Of a stretch of 64,000 bases of DNA, positions 31,661-39,703 are shown piece after piece. The translations under genes were made by a program, and so were the position numbers. Under the pieces are notes generated by a model. It searched no databases. It saw only the letters and a list, made by a program, of their open reading frames with translations, and had not been told where the DNA came from. Numbering within the stretch: the stretch's first letter is position 1; every line of letters starts with the position of its first letter. The stretch spans positions 310,001-374,000 of the forward strand of contig NZ_RAPF01000004.1 in assembly GCF_003610805.1 (NCBI RefSeq), written 5' to 3'. Source of the stretch: Altericroceibacterium spongiae. GTDB lineage: Bacteria > Pseudomonadota > Alphaproteobacteria > Sphingomonadales > Sphingomonadaceae.

Positions 31661-33925
31661 TCAGCTTTCGAATGTCAGGCGCGATAGCGGCATGCTGCGT
31701 ACACGCTGGCCGGTGAGCGTGGAGACAGCATTGGCCACTGCGGGCGGAACGGCGGGCAGAGGCGGCTCACCGATGCCGCCCATCTGGGCTCCGCTTTCGA
31801 CGATCTTGACATGAACGCGCGGCATCTGGTCCGGTCGCAGGATCTGATACAGATCGTAATTATGCGCGACGGGTTCGCCTTCCTTGTAGACGGCTTCTTC
31901 CATTAGCACCTGCGACAATCCCAGCGCTGCCGCCGAATTGACCTGTGCTTCGATAATGGCAGGGTTGACGATGCTGCCCGGATCGATTGCTTCCCAGACA
32001 TCGTGGACAACCACTTCACCGTCTCGCAGCGAAACTTCCGCCATGGCCGCCGCTTCGCTGCCGAAAGGGGAAGCCATCGCCACGCCGCGCGCGCGACGTG
32101 TGCCGTCCGCTGCCGTGAAGGGGCCTCGCTTCCATCCGCCGGCCAGCTCTTCTACAGAGCGCAGCAGAGTGGTCAGCCGGTCATTGTCGCGCAGCAGGTT
32201 CAGGCGCAATTCGAAGGGGTCGATGCCGCCCTTATCGGCCACTTCATCGAGAAAGGTTTCATAGAAGAAATCGTTCATCGAATTGCCGACCGAACGCCAG
32301 TAAGCGAGCATCACCGGGTTCTTCACGAAATGTTGTGCGATGCGGCGATTGGGGATCGCATAGGCTTTTTTGGTCAGGCCTTCGAGCGCGCTTTCATCGA
32401 TAGAAGGGCCGCGTTTATTGGCGATGCCTTCGGTCGGCCCTTCGCAGGCGCTGACAGCTTCGATAGCGACGGGCATGCCCTTGTCATCAAGTCCGGCCCG
32501 AAAGCGGACAGCGGCAATCGGACGTAGCGGATCGCGCAAAAATTCCTCTTCGCGGCTCCAGATCAGCTTGATGGGCCGTCCGGTAGCTTTGGCTAGCTTG
32601 ATTGCCTGCGGATAGGGATTGCCCGAGGGATAGAGGAAATGCCGCCCGAAGAAACCGCCCAGCAGAGGACTGTGAATTGTCACCTGCGATGGATCGAGCC
32701 CGGCGACGCGCGCCATATCGCCCTGAAACATATCGGGCGCCTGATTGGGCGCCCAGACATCGAGCGTTCCGTCCGGATTGAATCGGGCAAGAGCGCTCGG
32801 CGGTTCGAGCTGAGCATGATGCAGATACTGGCTGCGATAGGTTGCTTCGATCGTCTGGCTGGCATTATCCATAGCCCCGGCCAGATCGCCTTCGCTTTCC
32901 GCTTCCTCTCCGGCATCGGTGGACGCGGCGAGACTGTCCAGAAAAGCATCGCTGCTGAAATCGGCAGGCATATAACGCTGTTCGGGATCGGGTTCGGGAT
33001 CGCGCCAGTCCACCAGTAATGCTTCGGCCGCCTGTTTGGCATGCCACCAGCGTTGCGCCACGACCGCTACGGCACCGTCGAGCCGATGGATCGAATGCAC
33101 GCCTTTCATCGCATTGACCTGATCTTCATTGCGAATAGTGCCGATCGTCTGGCCCAGACGTGGTGCATGTTGCACGGCAGCATGGAGCATGTCGTCCACT
33201 GCACAGTCGATCGTATAGATCGCCTTGCCGACCGACTTTTCATACACATCCAGCCGTGCGACCGGCTGGCCGATCCAGCGGAATTGCGCGGGGTCTTTCA
33301 GTTTGAGCGTCGACTGATCGGGGACCGGAAGGTCGAGCGCAGAGGGGGCAAGCTCGCCATAGCGCAGCGACCGGCCCGAGGCCTTATGCAACACGACTCC
33401 CGGCTCGGTCGAAAGCGTATCGACCGCAACGCCGAGCCGCCCGGCAGCCGCCTGCAGCAGCATGGCGCGGGCCGAAGCGCCCAGGCGGCGCATGAAGTCA
33501 TAGGTCAGCCGCACCGACATGCTGCCGCCGGTAATGCGCATACCGCCCTGCATGACCTGAAAGACCTTTCCTGCCGGCGCGCTCTCCACCACGAATACGG
33601 AAGGATCCATATCGAGTTCTTCGGCCACGATTTGTGCCATAGCCGTATGCACGCCCTGACCGCCTTCCATGAAGGGGCTCAGGAAACGCACCGTGTCATC
33701 GGGCCGGATTTCGATGAAAGCGGGAACGGTTGGCTGGATGGGTGGAGGAGCCGATTGCGCCATGGCCTTCGGCGCGCCGAGCGGAATGCCGAAACCCAGA
33801 ACGAGGGCACCGCCTGCGACACCGGCGGAACCGAGCAGGAAGCGGCGCCGTGAAATATTGGTCGGCTCTCCGGTGGGAAAATGCCGCTGCTGATCGCTGC
33901 GGGCACGGGTCATGCGGATGCTCAT
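31661..33925 (-). CDS. Tat-exported molybdopterin-binding large subunit, aldehyde/isoquinoline oxidoreductase (IorB-like)
   Basis: Catalytic subunit of a xanthine dehydrogenase-family hydroxylase, 754 aa. A twin-arginine signal (SRRRFLLGSAG, residues 25-35) is followed by a hydrophobic stretch and AMA, so it is exported folded with its cofactor. Moco-binding segments GGQGVHTAMAQIVAEEL, LGGFFGRHF and GQPVARLDVYEKSVGKA are visible, and the catalytic Glu is probably Glu720 in GGIGEPPLPAVPPA. Fused-halves order is as in IorB. The substrate may be an aldehyde or N-heterocycle and cannot be told from sequence. Its start overlaps the end of the 2Fe-2S gene by 4 bases. Confidence 0.9.
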   Translation of the reverse strand: MSIRMTRARSDQQRHFPTGEPTNISRRRFLLGSAGVAGGALVLGFGIPLGAPKAMAQSAPPPIQPTVPAFIEIRPDDTVRFLSPFMEGGQGVHTAMAQIVAEELDMDPSVFVVESAPAGKVFQVMQGGMRITGGSMSVRLTYDFMRRLGASARAMLLQAAAGRLGVAVDTLSTEPGVVLHKASGRSLRYGELAPSALDLPVPDQSTLKLKDPAQFRWIGQPVARLDVYEKSVGKAIYTIDCAVDDMLHAAVQHAPRLGQTIGTIRNEDQVNAMKGVHSIHRLDGAVAVVAQRWWHAKQAAEALLVDWRDPEPDPEQRYMPADFSSDAFLDSLAASTDAGEEAESEGDLAGAMDNASQTIEATYRSQYLHHAQLEPPSALARFNPDGTLDVWAPNQAPDMFQGDMARVAGLDPSQVTIHSPLLGGFFGRHFLYPSGNPYPQAIKLAKATGRPIKLIWSREEEFLRDPLRPIAAVRFRAGLDDKGMPVAIEAVSACEGPTEGIANKRGPSIDESALEGLTKKAYAIPNRRIAQHFVKNPVMLAYWRSVGNSMNDFFYETFLDEVADKGGIDPFELRLNLLRDNDRLTTLLRSVEELAGGWKRGPFTAADGTRRARGVAMASPFGSEAAAMAEVSLRDGEVVVHDVWEAIDPGSIVNPAIIEAQVNSAAALGLSQVLMEEAVYKEGEPVAHNYDLYQILRPDQMPRVHVKIVESGAQMGGIGEPPLPAVPPAVANAVSTLTGQRVRSMPLSRLTFES

Positions 33926-34551
33926 GCGCTTTCATCCTCCGGGTGGGAATCCTGCTGACTGGCAGTCTTTGCTTTTTTCGAGCGTTGATACAAAGCTGCG
34001 CCGGCAACCGCCGCACCGCCGGCCACAGCAGCGCCTGCAACAATAGCGGTGGTGCTGTAATCGCTTATCAGCACGCCACCGGAATCTGCCTCGTTTACGG
34101 TATCGTCGATACCGGCCAGATCCAGCATGGCGGCGTGGATCGCATTATAGGTGCCGCAACGGCACAGATTGACCATCGCATCGCGCACATCGTCCAGCGA
34201 GGGCGCGCTGTTTTCCTTGAGCAGCGCGGTGGCTGCCATCACCTGACCTGACTGACAATAGCCGCATTGGGGCACCTGATGCCTGACCCAGGCTTCCACG
34301 ACCTGCTTGCCCGTTTCGTCCTGCTCGATCGCTTCGATAGTCGTGATGGCGCTGTCGACCACACTGTCCACCGGTGTGACACAGGAGCGTGTGACCGTGC
34401 CGTCGACCATAACCGAGCAGGCCCCGCATTGCGCGAGGCCGCAGCCATATTTCGTGCCGGTCATGCCAAGATCGTCTCGAAGCACCCAGAGCAGCGGCGT
34501 ATCCCCGTCCGCATCGACTTCGCGCAGTTCACCATTGATCCGAAGCTGCAT
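33922..34551 (-). CDS. 2Fe-2S subunit of the molybdenum hydroxylase, with C-terminal membrane tail (IorA-like)
   Basis: Electron-transfer subunit with two [2Fe-2S] clusters. The plant-ferredoxin-like cluster uses Cys37, 42, 45 and 57; the second uses Cys96, 99, 130 and 132. The usual protein ends near residue 155. This one is 209 aa: residues 168-188 form a Gly/Ala-rich hydrophobic segment, followed by YQRSKKAK and an acidic end. It has no signal of its own, so it probably crosses the membrane bound to the Tat-exported large subunit and stays attached by this tail. First gene of the three-gene minus-strand operon. Confidence 0.9.
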   Translation of the reverse strand: MQLRINGELREVDADGDTPLLWVLRDDLGMTGTKYGCGLAQCGACSVMVDGTVTRSCVTPVDSVVDSAITTIEAIEQDETGKQVVEAWVRHQVPQCGYCQSGQVMAATALLKENSAPSLDDVRDAMVNLCRCGTYNAIHAAMLDLAGIDDTVNEADSGGVLISDYSTTAIVAGAAVAGGAAVAGAALYQRSKKAKTASQQDSHPEDESA

Positions 34552-34853
34552 TGCTGCGTCACCTTTCTACTATTGCCCGAAAGCCTCTGACCGGCACTTT
34601 GTATCCGTATTAGGTGTTTTCCTGAGGGTGCCACCCGATTTGCAAAGTCTTTCTGCAGGAATACCGTAAATTAGAGGCTTGAGGGTATAGGCGGCAAGCG
34701 GTTTATTTTCGCTGCATTGGTGAGATTCATTCACCCATGCGACTTTGCAACAGGTCAGGTTTTCTATATTCCCATGAATATAGTTTGTATGCTTTTTGCA
34801 AATGAACCGGCAGGAAGGAAACAGCGACCGAAGTCCTTCCCGCCGGTGCTTCG
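34552..34853. other. Intergenic region upstream of the Mo-hydroxylase operon
   Basis: 302 bases, AT-richer than its surroundings, downstream of mmsA and holding the operon's promoter. It contains inverted repeats: CTATATTC/GAATATAG around a 4-base loop (34764-34783), a spaced pair TTGCAAAGTC (34640-34649) and GACTTTGCAA (34741-34750), and GGTGA/TCACC. These are candidate regulator sites. No gene is seen. Confidence 0.5.
34764..34783. promoter_or_regulatory. Palindromic operator candidate
   Basis: CTATATTC-CCAT-GAATATAG, a perfect 8-base inverted repeat between mmsA and the 2Fe-2S gene. It is without a T run, so more like a protein-binding site than a terminator. Confidence 0.35.
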
Positions 34854-36353
34854 TCACATGGTCGGGATCAGGAAGCCTTTTTCCGATACAGCGCCGCCTG
34901 AAGGCCAGCGCTGGGTGACGATTTTCGCCCGTGTGAAGAAGCGGATACTGTCTTCGCCATACTGATTGAGATCGCCGAAGCCGGAGCGTTTCCAGCCGCC
35001 GAAGCTGTGATAGGAAACCGGCACAGGGATCGGCACATTAATGCCGACCATCCCGACCTCGACCCGGGAAGCGAATTCGCGGGCGGCATTTCCGTTGCGC
35101 GTGAAGAGCGCCACACCATTGCCATATTGATGGTTTGTGGCCAGATCGATGGCTTCGTCCAGCGTGTCGCTGCGCAGGATTTGCAGCACCGGGCCGAAAA
35201 TCTCGTCCCGATAGCTTTGCATTCCCGGTGTGACGTGATCGAACAAAGTGGGGGCGAGGAAATAGCCTTCCTCATATCCCTGAAGGCTGAGGCCGCGCCC
35301 GTCCGCGACCAGTTCGGCGCCTTCTTCCACACCCATGCGGATATAGTCTTCGATACGGGCTTTATGCGCAGCGCTTACCACCGGGCCGTAATCGGCATCG
35401 GGGTCGGTCGAGTGACCGACCTTGATATCGGCTATGGCCTTTATCAGCTTCTCGCGCAGGGCCTGTGCCGTTTCTTCGCCCACCGGCACGACTACGGGCA
35501 GAGCCATGCAGCGCTCCCCGGCCGAGCCATAGGCGGCCCCGATAATATCGGCCACGGCCTGATCCAGATCGGCATCGGGCAGAACGATACCGTGATTCTT
35601 CGCACCGCCCATACATTGCATGCGCTTGCCGGCGGCCGTGCCGCGGGCATAGACCTGCTGGGCGATATCTGACGAGCCGACAAAGCTGACAGCGGCGATG
35701 GCCGGATGGTCGAGCAGCGCATCGACCACGGGCTTGCCGCCATGCACGACATTGAGGATACCGGCGGGCAGGCCCGCTTCGATCGCCAGTTCCGCCAGAC
35801 GGATGGCCAGCGAGGGATCGCGTTCGGAAGGTTTGAGGATAAAGGCATTGCCGCAGGCAATGGCGGGGGCCAGCATCCAGAGCGGGATCATGGCCGGGAA
35901 ATTGAACGGTGTGATCCCGGCGGCGATGCCCAGCGGCTGCCGCATGGAATAGACATCGATACCGGGGCCGGCGCCTTCGGTGTAATCGCCTTTCATCAGA
36001 TGCGGAATGCCGCAGACGAATTCGATCACGTCGAGCCCGCGCTGAATGTCGCCCTTGGCATCGTCGATCACCTTGCCGTGTTCGGAGGACAGGAGCCGGG
36101 CCAGATCTTCCATATTGGCTTCGATGAGTGCCTTGAAATTGAACATCACACGCGCGCGGCGCTGGGGATTGACCGCGGCCCAGGCAGGCTGGGCCTTGCG
36201 GGCCGAAGCGATGGCGGTTTCGATCAGCGCGGCATCGCCAAAAGCGACCTGCCCCTGCACGCGACCCAGATTGGGATCGAAAATATCGCCCATCTGCGCA
36301 TTTTCGGAAGGCTGGCGCATGCCGTCGATGAAATTCGGAACGGTATAGGACAT
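34854..36353 (-). CDS. mmsA: CoA-acylating (methyl)malonate-semialdehyde dehydrogenase
   Basis: Cytoplasmic aldehyde dehydrogenase that oxidises malonate or methylmalonate semialdehyde with NAD and CoA to acetyl-CoA or propionyl-CoA. The nucleophile is Cys282 in AYGSAGERCMALP; the NAD-binding FVGSSDIAQQVYARGTAAGKRMQ and ITPFNFPAMIPLWM signatures are of the MmsA/IolA group. 499 aa from ATG 36353, behind AAAGGGA; the open frame runs upstream without recognisable protein. It is divergent from a LysR gene that is followed by a beta-alanine-type aminotransferase, the enzyme that would supply malonate semialdehyde. Confidence 0.92.
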   Translation of the reverse strand: MSYTVPNFIDGMRQPSENAQMGDIFDPNLGRVQGQVAFGDAALIETAIASARKAQPAWAAVNPQRRARVMFNFKALIEANMEDLARLLSSEHGKVIDDAKGDIQRGLDVIEFVCGIPHLMKGDYTEGAGPGIDVYSMRQPLGIAAGITPFNFPAMIPLWMLAPAIACGNAFILKPSERDPSLAIRLAELAIEAGLPAGILNVVHGGKPVVDALLDHPAIAAVSFVGSSDIAQQVYARGTAAGKRMQCMGGAKNHGIVLPDADLDQAVADIIGAAYGSAGERCMALPVVVPVGEETAQALREKLIKAIADIKVGHSTDPDADYGPVVSAAHKARIEDYIRMGVEEGAELVADGRGLSLQGYEEGYFLAPTLFDHVTPGMQSYRDEIFGPVLQILRSDTLDEAIDLATNHQYGNGVALFTRNGNAAREFASRVEVGMVGINVPIPVPVSYHSFGGWKRSGFGDLNQYGEDSIRFFTRAKIVTQRWPSGGAVSEKGFLIPTM

Positions 36354-36750
36354 GATTTCCCTTTGATAATTTAAGTTGGCCGGGCTGTGGCCGGCGGAAT
36401 GATCGGGCAGGGCCGGGCAGGTAATGCAGCATATGCCGCCATCGGGCGCGGCGTGGCCGGGCATGATATTAGCAAGCTCCGATACCGGTGAGGCCAGTAT
36501 GCCATGATAATGATGCGGCCTCCGCTGATCCGCCCCTGTATTGCAAACCCTTTTTTTCGCTGTCCGGCCTGCGGCACAAGTTGCCATCATGTCAGGACAT
36601 GGTGCCCAGGAGGCACCGCAAACTGGCGGATTCCTGCGAGGATTGGTTGTTTATTGATAAAACTTGTCTGAAATCGTTGGAAAATGGCTCTGTATGGCTA
36701 GAATGTATCCCATAAAGGGCATAGCGTCAGAAGAATTAAGGGGTTGCTCA
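36354..36750. other. Divergent regulatory region mmsA / lysR
   Basis: 397 bases between the two starts. It includes CATGTC-AG-GACATG (36588-36601), an inverted repeat that could bind the LysR protein, and AT-rich stretches near the lysR start. In-frame extensions of both genes enter this region but show no conserved protein. Confidence 0.5.
36588..36601. promoter_or_regulatory. Inverted repeat CATGTC-AG-GACATG, LysR operator candidate
   Basis: Perfect 6-base arms with a 2-base centre in the mmsA-lysR divergent promoter region. Spacing differs from the T-N11-A core, so the binder is not certain. Confidence 0.3.
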
Positions 36751-37677
36751 TTGTCCAACAGCCGTTTGTTTCCTCCTCTTGCAGCGCTGCGGGCGTTCGA
36801 GGCGGTTGGCCGTCTCGGCGGTATCCGGCGTGCCGCAAAGGAGCTGGGGATCGATCATGCGGTGGTCAGCCGGCATATCCGGTCTCTGGAAAACTGGCTG
36901 GATACCCAGATGGTTATCCGCAATGGATCGGCCAATCAGCTGACCAGCGAAGGCGAGGAATATTACAAAGAAATCTATTCCGCTCTGACGACCATTTCCA
37001 CGGCGACCGGCAAGCTGCTGCATTCGGGCAATGAATTGTCTTTCAGCCTGTGGTGTATACCAGGTTTTGCCTTTCTCTGGCTGGCCGACCATCTGGGCGA
37101 TTTCATTGCCAGCAACCCGAATGTCAGCGTCGATTTCCGTCCGGCCGATAACAGCCCGGATTTTCGTACCAAGGAAGTGCATGGCGACATTCGCTATCTG
37201 CGCGAATGGGAAGAGGCGGATGTTTCGCGGTTTGCCCGGCGGTTCGAATTCGCCCGGCCTTATGTGTTTCCGGTAGCCAGCCCGGCCTGTGCGGCGCAAT
37301 TGCCACCGATCCAGACGGCGGCGGATCTGCTCGATTGCCCTTTGCTGCATGAGAATAACGATCTCGAATGGTTGCACTGGCTGCGGGCGCAGGGGCTCGA
37401 TATCGAAGATCGGATGCCCGGTTCGCGCCTGTGGCATGCGCATCTGACCCTGAATGCCGCGCGGCAGGGGCATGGTATTGCGCTCGCCAATCACATGTTG
37501 CTGAGCGACGATCTGGAGAAAGGCCGGCTGGTGCGGATCACGCCGCGGACGGGCGATTTCAAGCCGGTCAATTTCGGTGCCTATACGTTTCTGGCGCGCG
37601 AAGATCGCTGGAATGCGCCGGTCATCGTGCGATTCCGCAAATGGCTGCAAAGCACCATGGCCAATGAGCCGGCCTGA
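36751..37677 (+). CDS. LysR-family transcriptional regulator (GcvA-like)
   Basis: DNA-binding regulator of 308 aa. The winged helix-turn-helix is at the N-terminus (LAALRAFEAVGRLGGIRRAAKELGI through VVSRHIRSLENWL), with the LysR substrate domain from about residue 95 (SLWCIPGFAFLWLADHL). The pattern SNSRLFPPLAALRAFEAVGR is of the GcvA-like group. The start is TTG 36751, 7 bases after AAGGGG (36738-36743); an upstream in-frame extension to 36664 lacks similarity. By position it probably controls mmsA and the aminotransferase cluster, with a beta-alanine-related inducer likely. Confidence 0.88.
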   Translation: MSNSRLFPPLAALRAFEAVGRLGGIRRAAKELGIDHAVVSRHIRSLENWLDTQMVIRNGSANQLTSEGEEYYKEIYSALTTISTATGKLLHSGNELSFSLWCIPGFAFLWLADHLGDFIASNPNVSVDFRPADNSPDFRTKEVHGDIRYLREWEEADVSRFARRFEFARPYVFPVASPACAAQLPPIQTAADLLDCPLLHENNDLEWLHWLRAQGLDIEDRMPGSRLWHAHLTLNAARQGHGIALANHMLLSDDLEKGRLVRITPRTGDFKPVNFGAYTFLAREDRWNAPVIVRFRKWLQSTMANEPA

Positions 37678-37797
37678 TGGCGGGTCAGATCAGAGGTGTT
37701 GCCCATCGGGCACCGCTTCCTTCATTATTGTCATCTTCTGACCGGCGAGGGAGCCCATTAGACCCGTTTCCGAAGCATTTTTCGGGAAGGGGCGCGC

Positions 37798-39111
37798 ATG
37801 AGTGTAAACGATCTGTCGAGTTACTGGATGCCGTTCACTGCCAATCGGCAGTTCAAGGCGGCACCGCGGATGATCGTAGGGGCGCAGGGTCTGTATTTTC
37901 AGACAAGCGATGGGCGCGAGATACTCGACAGTACCGCTGGTTTGTGGTGCAGCAATGCGGGTCATGGCCATCCGCATATTGTCGAAGCGATCCAGACGCA
38001 GGCGGCGGATCTCGATTATGCACCGCCCTTCCAGATGGGCACACCGATTCAGTTCGCGCTGGCCAGCCGCCTTGTCGGCATGGCGCCGGAAAGCTTCGGA
38101 CAGGTCTTTTATTGCAATTCGGGTTCCGAAGCAGTGGAAACGGCGCTCAAAATAGCGCTGGCTTATCAGCGTGCGAGGGGCGAGGGCACCCGCACCCGGC
38201 TGATCGGACGCGAGCGGGGTTATCACGGGATCAATTTCGGCGGCATTTCGGTGGGCGGGATTGTCGGCAACCGGGCGATGTTCGGCGCGATGCTGGCGGG
38301 AGTGGATCACCTGCGGCATACACATGACCCGGAGCGCAACCGCTATTCGCAGGGAATGCCTGCTCATGGCGCCGATCTGGCCGACGATCTGGAGCGAATG
38401 GTGGCGCTGCACGGTGCGCATACGATTGCGGCCTGCATCGTCGAGCCGGTGGCCTGTTCCACCGGTGTTCTCGTGCCGCCGGCCGGGTATCTCCAGCGCC
38501 TGCGGGAGATTTGCGACCGCCATGGTATCGTGCTGATTTTCGATGAAGTGATTACCGGCTTCGGCCGTCTGGGCACGCCTTTTGCCGCGCAGCGCTTCGG
38601 CGTCACGCCCGATATCATCACCATGGCCAAAGGGCTGACCAACGGCACTGTGCCGATGGGCGGGGTCCTCACGCGCGGGGATATTTATGACACGCTGTGC
38701 GAGGCTGCGGCGGCGGGAGCCATCGAATTGCCGCATGGCTACACCTATTCGGGCCATCCGCTGGCCTGCGCTGCGGCTATGGCAACGCTGGATGTCTATC
38801 AGAAAGATGGCCTGTTCGAACGTGCCGCCGCGATTGAACCTTACTGGCAGAATGCGATCCATTCACTGCGTGGAACCCGCCATGTCACCGATATTCGCAA
38901 TCTTGGCATTATTGCCGGGATCGAGCTCGAAGCGGGCCCGGAAGGTCCCGGCACGCGCGGGTTCGAAGTGTATCGCCGTTGTTGGGAAGCGGGTGTCCTG
39001 ATCCGCGTGACGGGCGATATCGTCGCTTTGTCCCCGCCACTGACAGTGGAAGAACATCATATCGACCGGATGGTGGAAACTCTGCGTGACACATTGAGCA
39101 GCGTCGATTGA
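37798..39111 (+). CDS. Class III omega-aminotransferase, beta-alanine:pyruvate type
   Basis: PLP-dependent transaminase of 437 aa. Features: SSYWMPFTANRQFKAAPRMI at the N-terminus, FYCNSGSEAVETALKIAL (PLP phosphate site), LIGRERGYHGINFGG, FDEVITGFGRLG, and the PLP lysine in ITMAKGLTNGTVPMGG. The N-terminal signature is that of beta-alanine--pyruvate aminotransferases (BauA/AptA group). With mmsA across the regulator, it would give beta-alanine to malonate semialdehyde to acetyl-CoA. Other omega-amines are possible substrates, so the assignment is by group and context. Confidence 0.85.
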   Translation: MSVNDLSSYWMPFTANRQFKAAPRMIVGAQGLYFQTSDGREILDSTAGLWCSNAGHGHPHIVEAIQTQAADLDYAPPFQMGTPIQFALASRLVGMAPESFGQVFYCNSGSEAVETALKIALAYQRARGEGTRTRLIGRERGYHGINFGGISVGGIVGNRAMFGAMLAGVDHLRHTHDPERNRYSQGMPAHGADLADDLERMVALHGAHTIAACIVEPVACSTGVLVPPAGYLQRLREICDRHGIVLIFDEVITGFGRLGTPFAAQRFGVTPDIITMAKGLTNGTVPMGGVLTRGDIYDTLCEAAAAGAIELPHGYTYSGHPLACAAAMATLDVYQKDGLFERAAAIEPYWQNAIHSLRGTRHVTDIRNLGIIAGIELEAGPEGPGTRGFEVYRRCWEAGVLIRVTGDIVALSPPLTVEEHHIDRMVETLRDTLSSVD

Positions 39112-39134
39112 GCGGGCGAGGAAACAGGGAACGG

Positions 39135-39674
39135 ATGATGCGGTTTTTCGGACAGTCGATTTTCGTGTTTCTGGCGGCCATGACGGCGCTTCCGGCGCAG
39201 GCGCAGCCTGTTCCCGATAAGGATCGCTGCCGGGCGGAGGAAGGCTTTCGCCAGCAGGATTTCACGCTCGGCGAGTGGGATGTCTATGCCGGAGAGGTAA
39301 AAATTGCCGAAGTCCGCATGGAACCGGTGCTGAGGGACTGTGCGATAGAAGAACACTGGACGGTCACCGGGGGACGGGAGACGGGTAACGGAATCGGCCT
39401 GTTCAGCTATTCTCCGCTGCATGGCGACTGGGGCTATCACTGGGCCAGCGACACGGGATCGACATCGCGCTTCCGCGGCGAACGGGTCGGGCCGGGCGAG
39501 ATGCGTTATGTGACGCGGCAGCCAGCGCCCGAAGCGGAGGGGGGTGTCCGTGTGCGGCACTGGACGCTGACCGCCATGCCCGATGGAACGATCCGTGAAC
39601 TGTCCAGAGGCTCGGAGGATGATGGCGAGCACTGGACCATCGAATATGACCTTAAATGGGTCCGCAAGAAATAA
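39135..39674 (+). CDS. Small exported protein, DUF1579-like beta-barrel fold
   Basis: 179 aa with a signal peptide ending near PAQAQ. The mature part starts with EGFRQQDFTLGEWDVYAG, reminiscent of the FxxGxW pattern of DUF1579 and related calycin-like proteins, and continues as alternating beta strands with many Trp and Gly (HWASDTGSTSRFRGE). ATG 39135 or 39138 fits; a TTG at 39108 would add nine residues. It lies between the aminotransferase and the permease, each within 30 bases, so it belongs to the same transcript. Function is unknown. Confidence 0.65.
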   Translation: MMRFFGQSIFVFLAAMTALPAQAQPVPDKDRCRAEEGFRQQDFTLGEWDVYAGEVKIAEVRMEPVLRDCAIEEHWTVTGGRETGNGIGLFSYSPLHGDWGYHWASDTGSTSRFRGERVGPGEMRYVTRQPAPEAEGGVRVRHWTLTAMPDGTIRELSRGSEDDGEHWTIEYDLKWVRKK

Positions 39675-39703
39675 GGGGCGCAAGCAATGGGCGGGACATA
39701 TCC

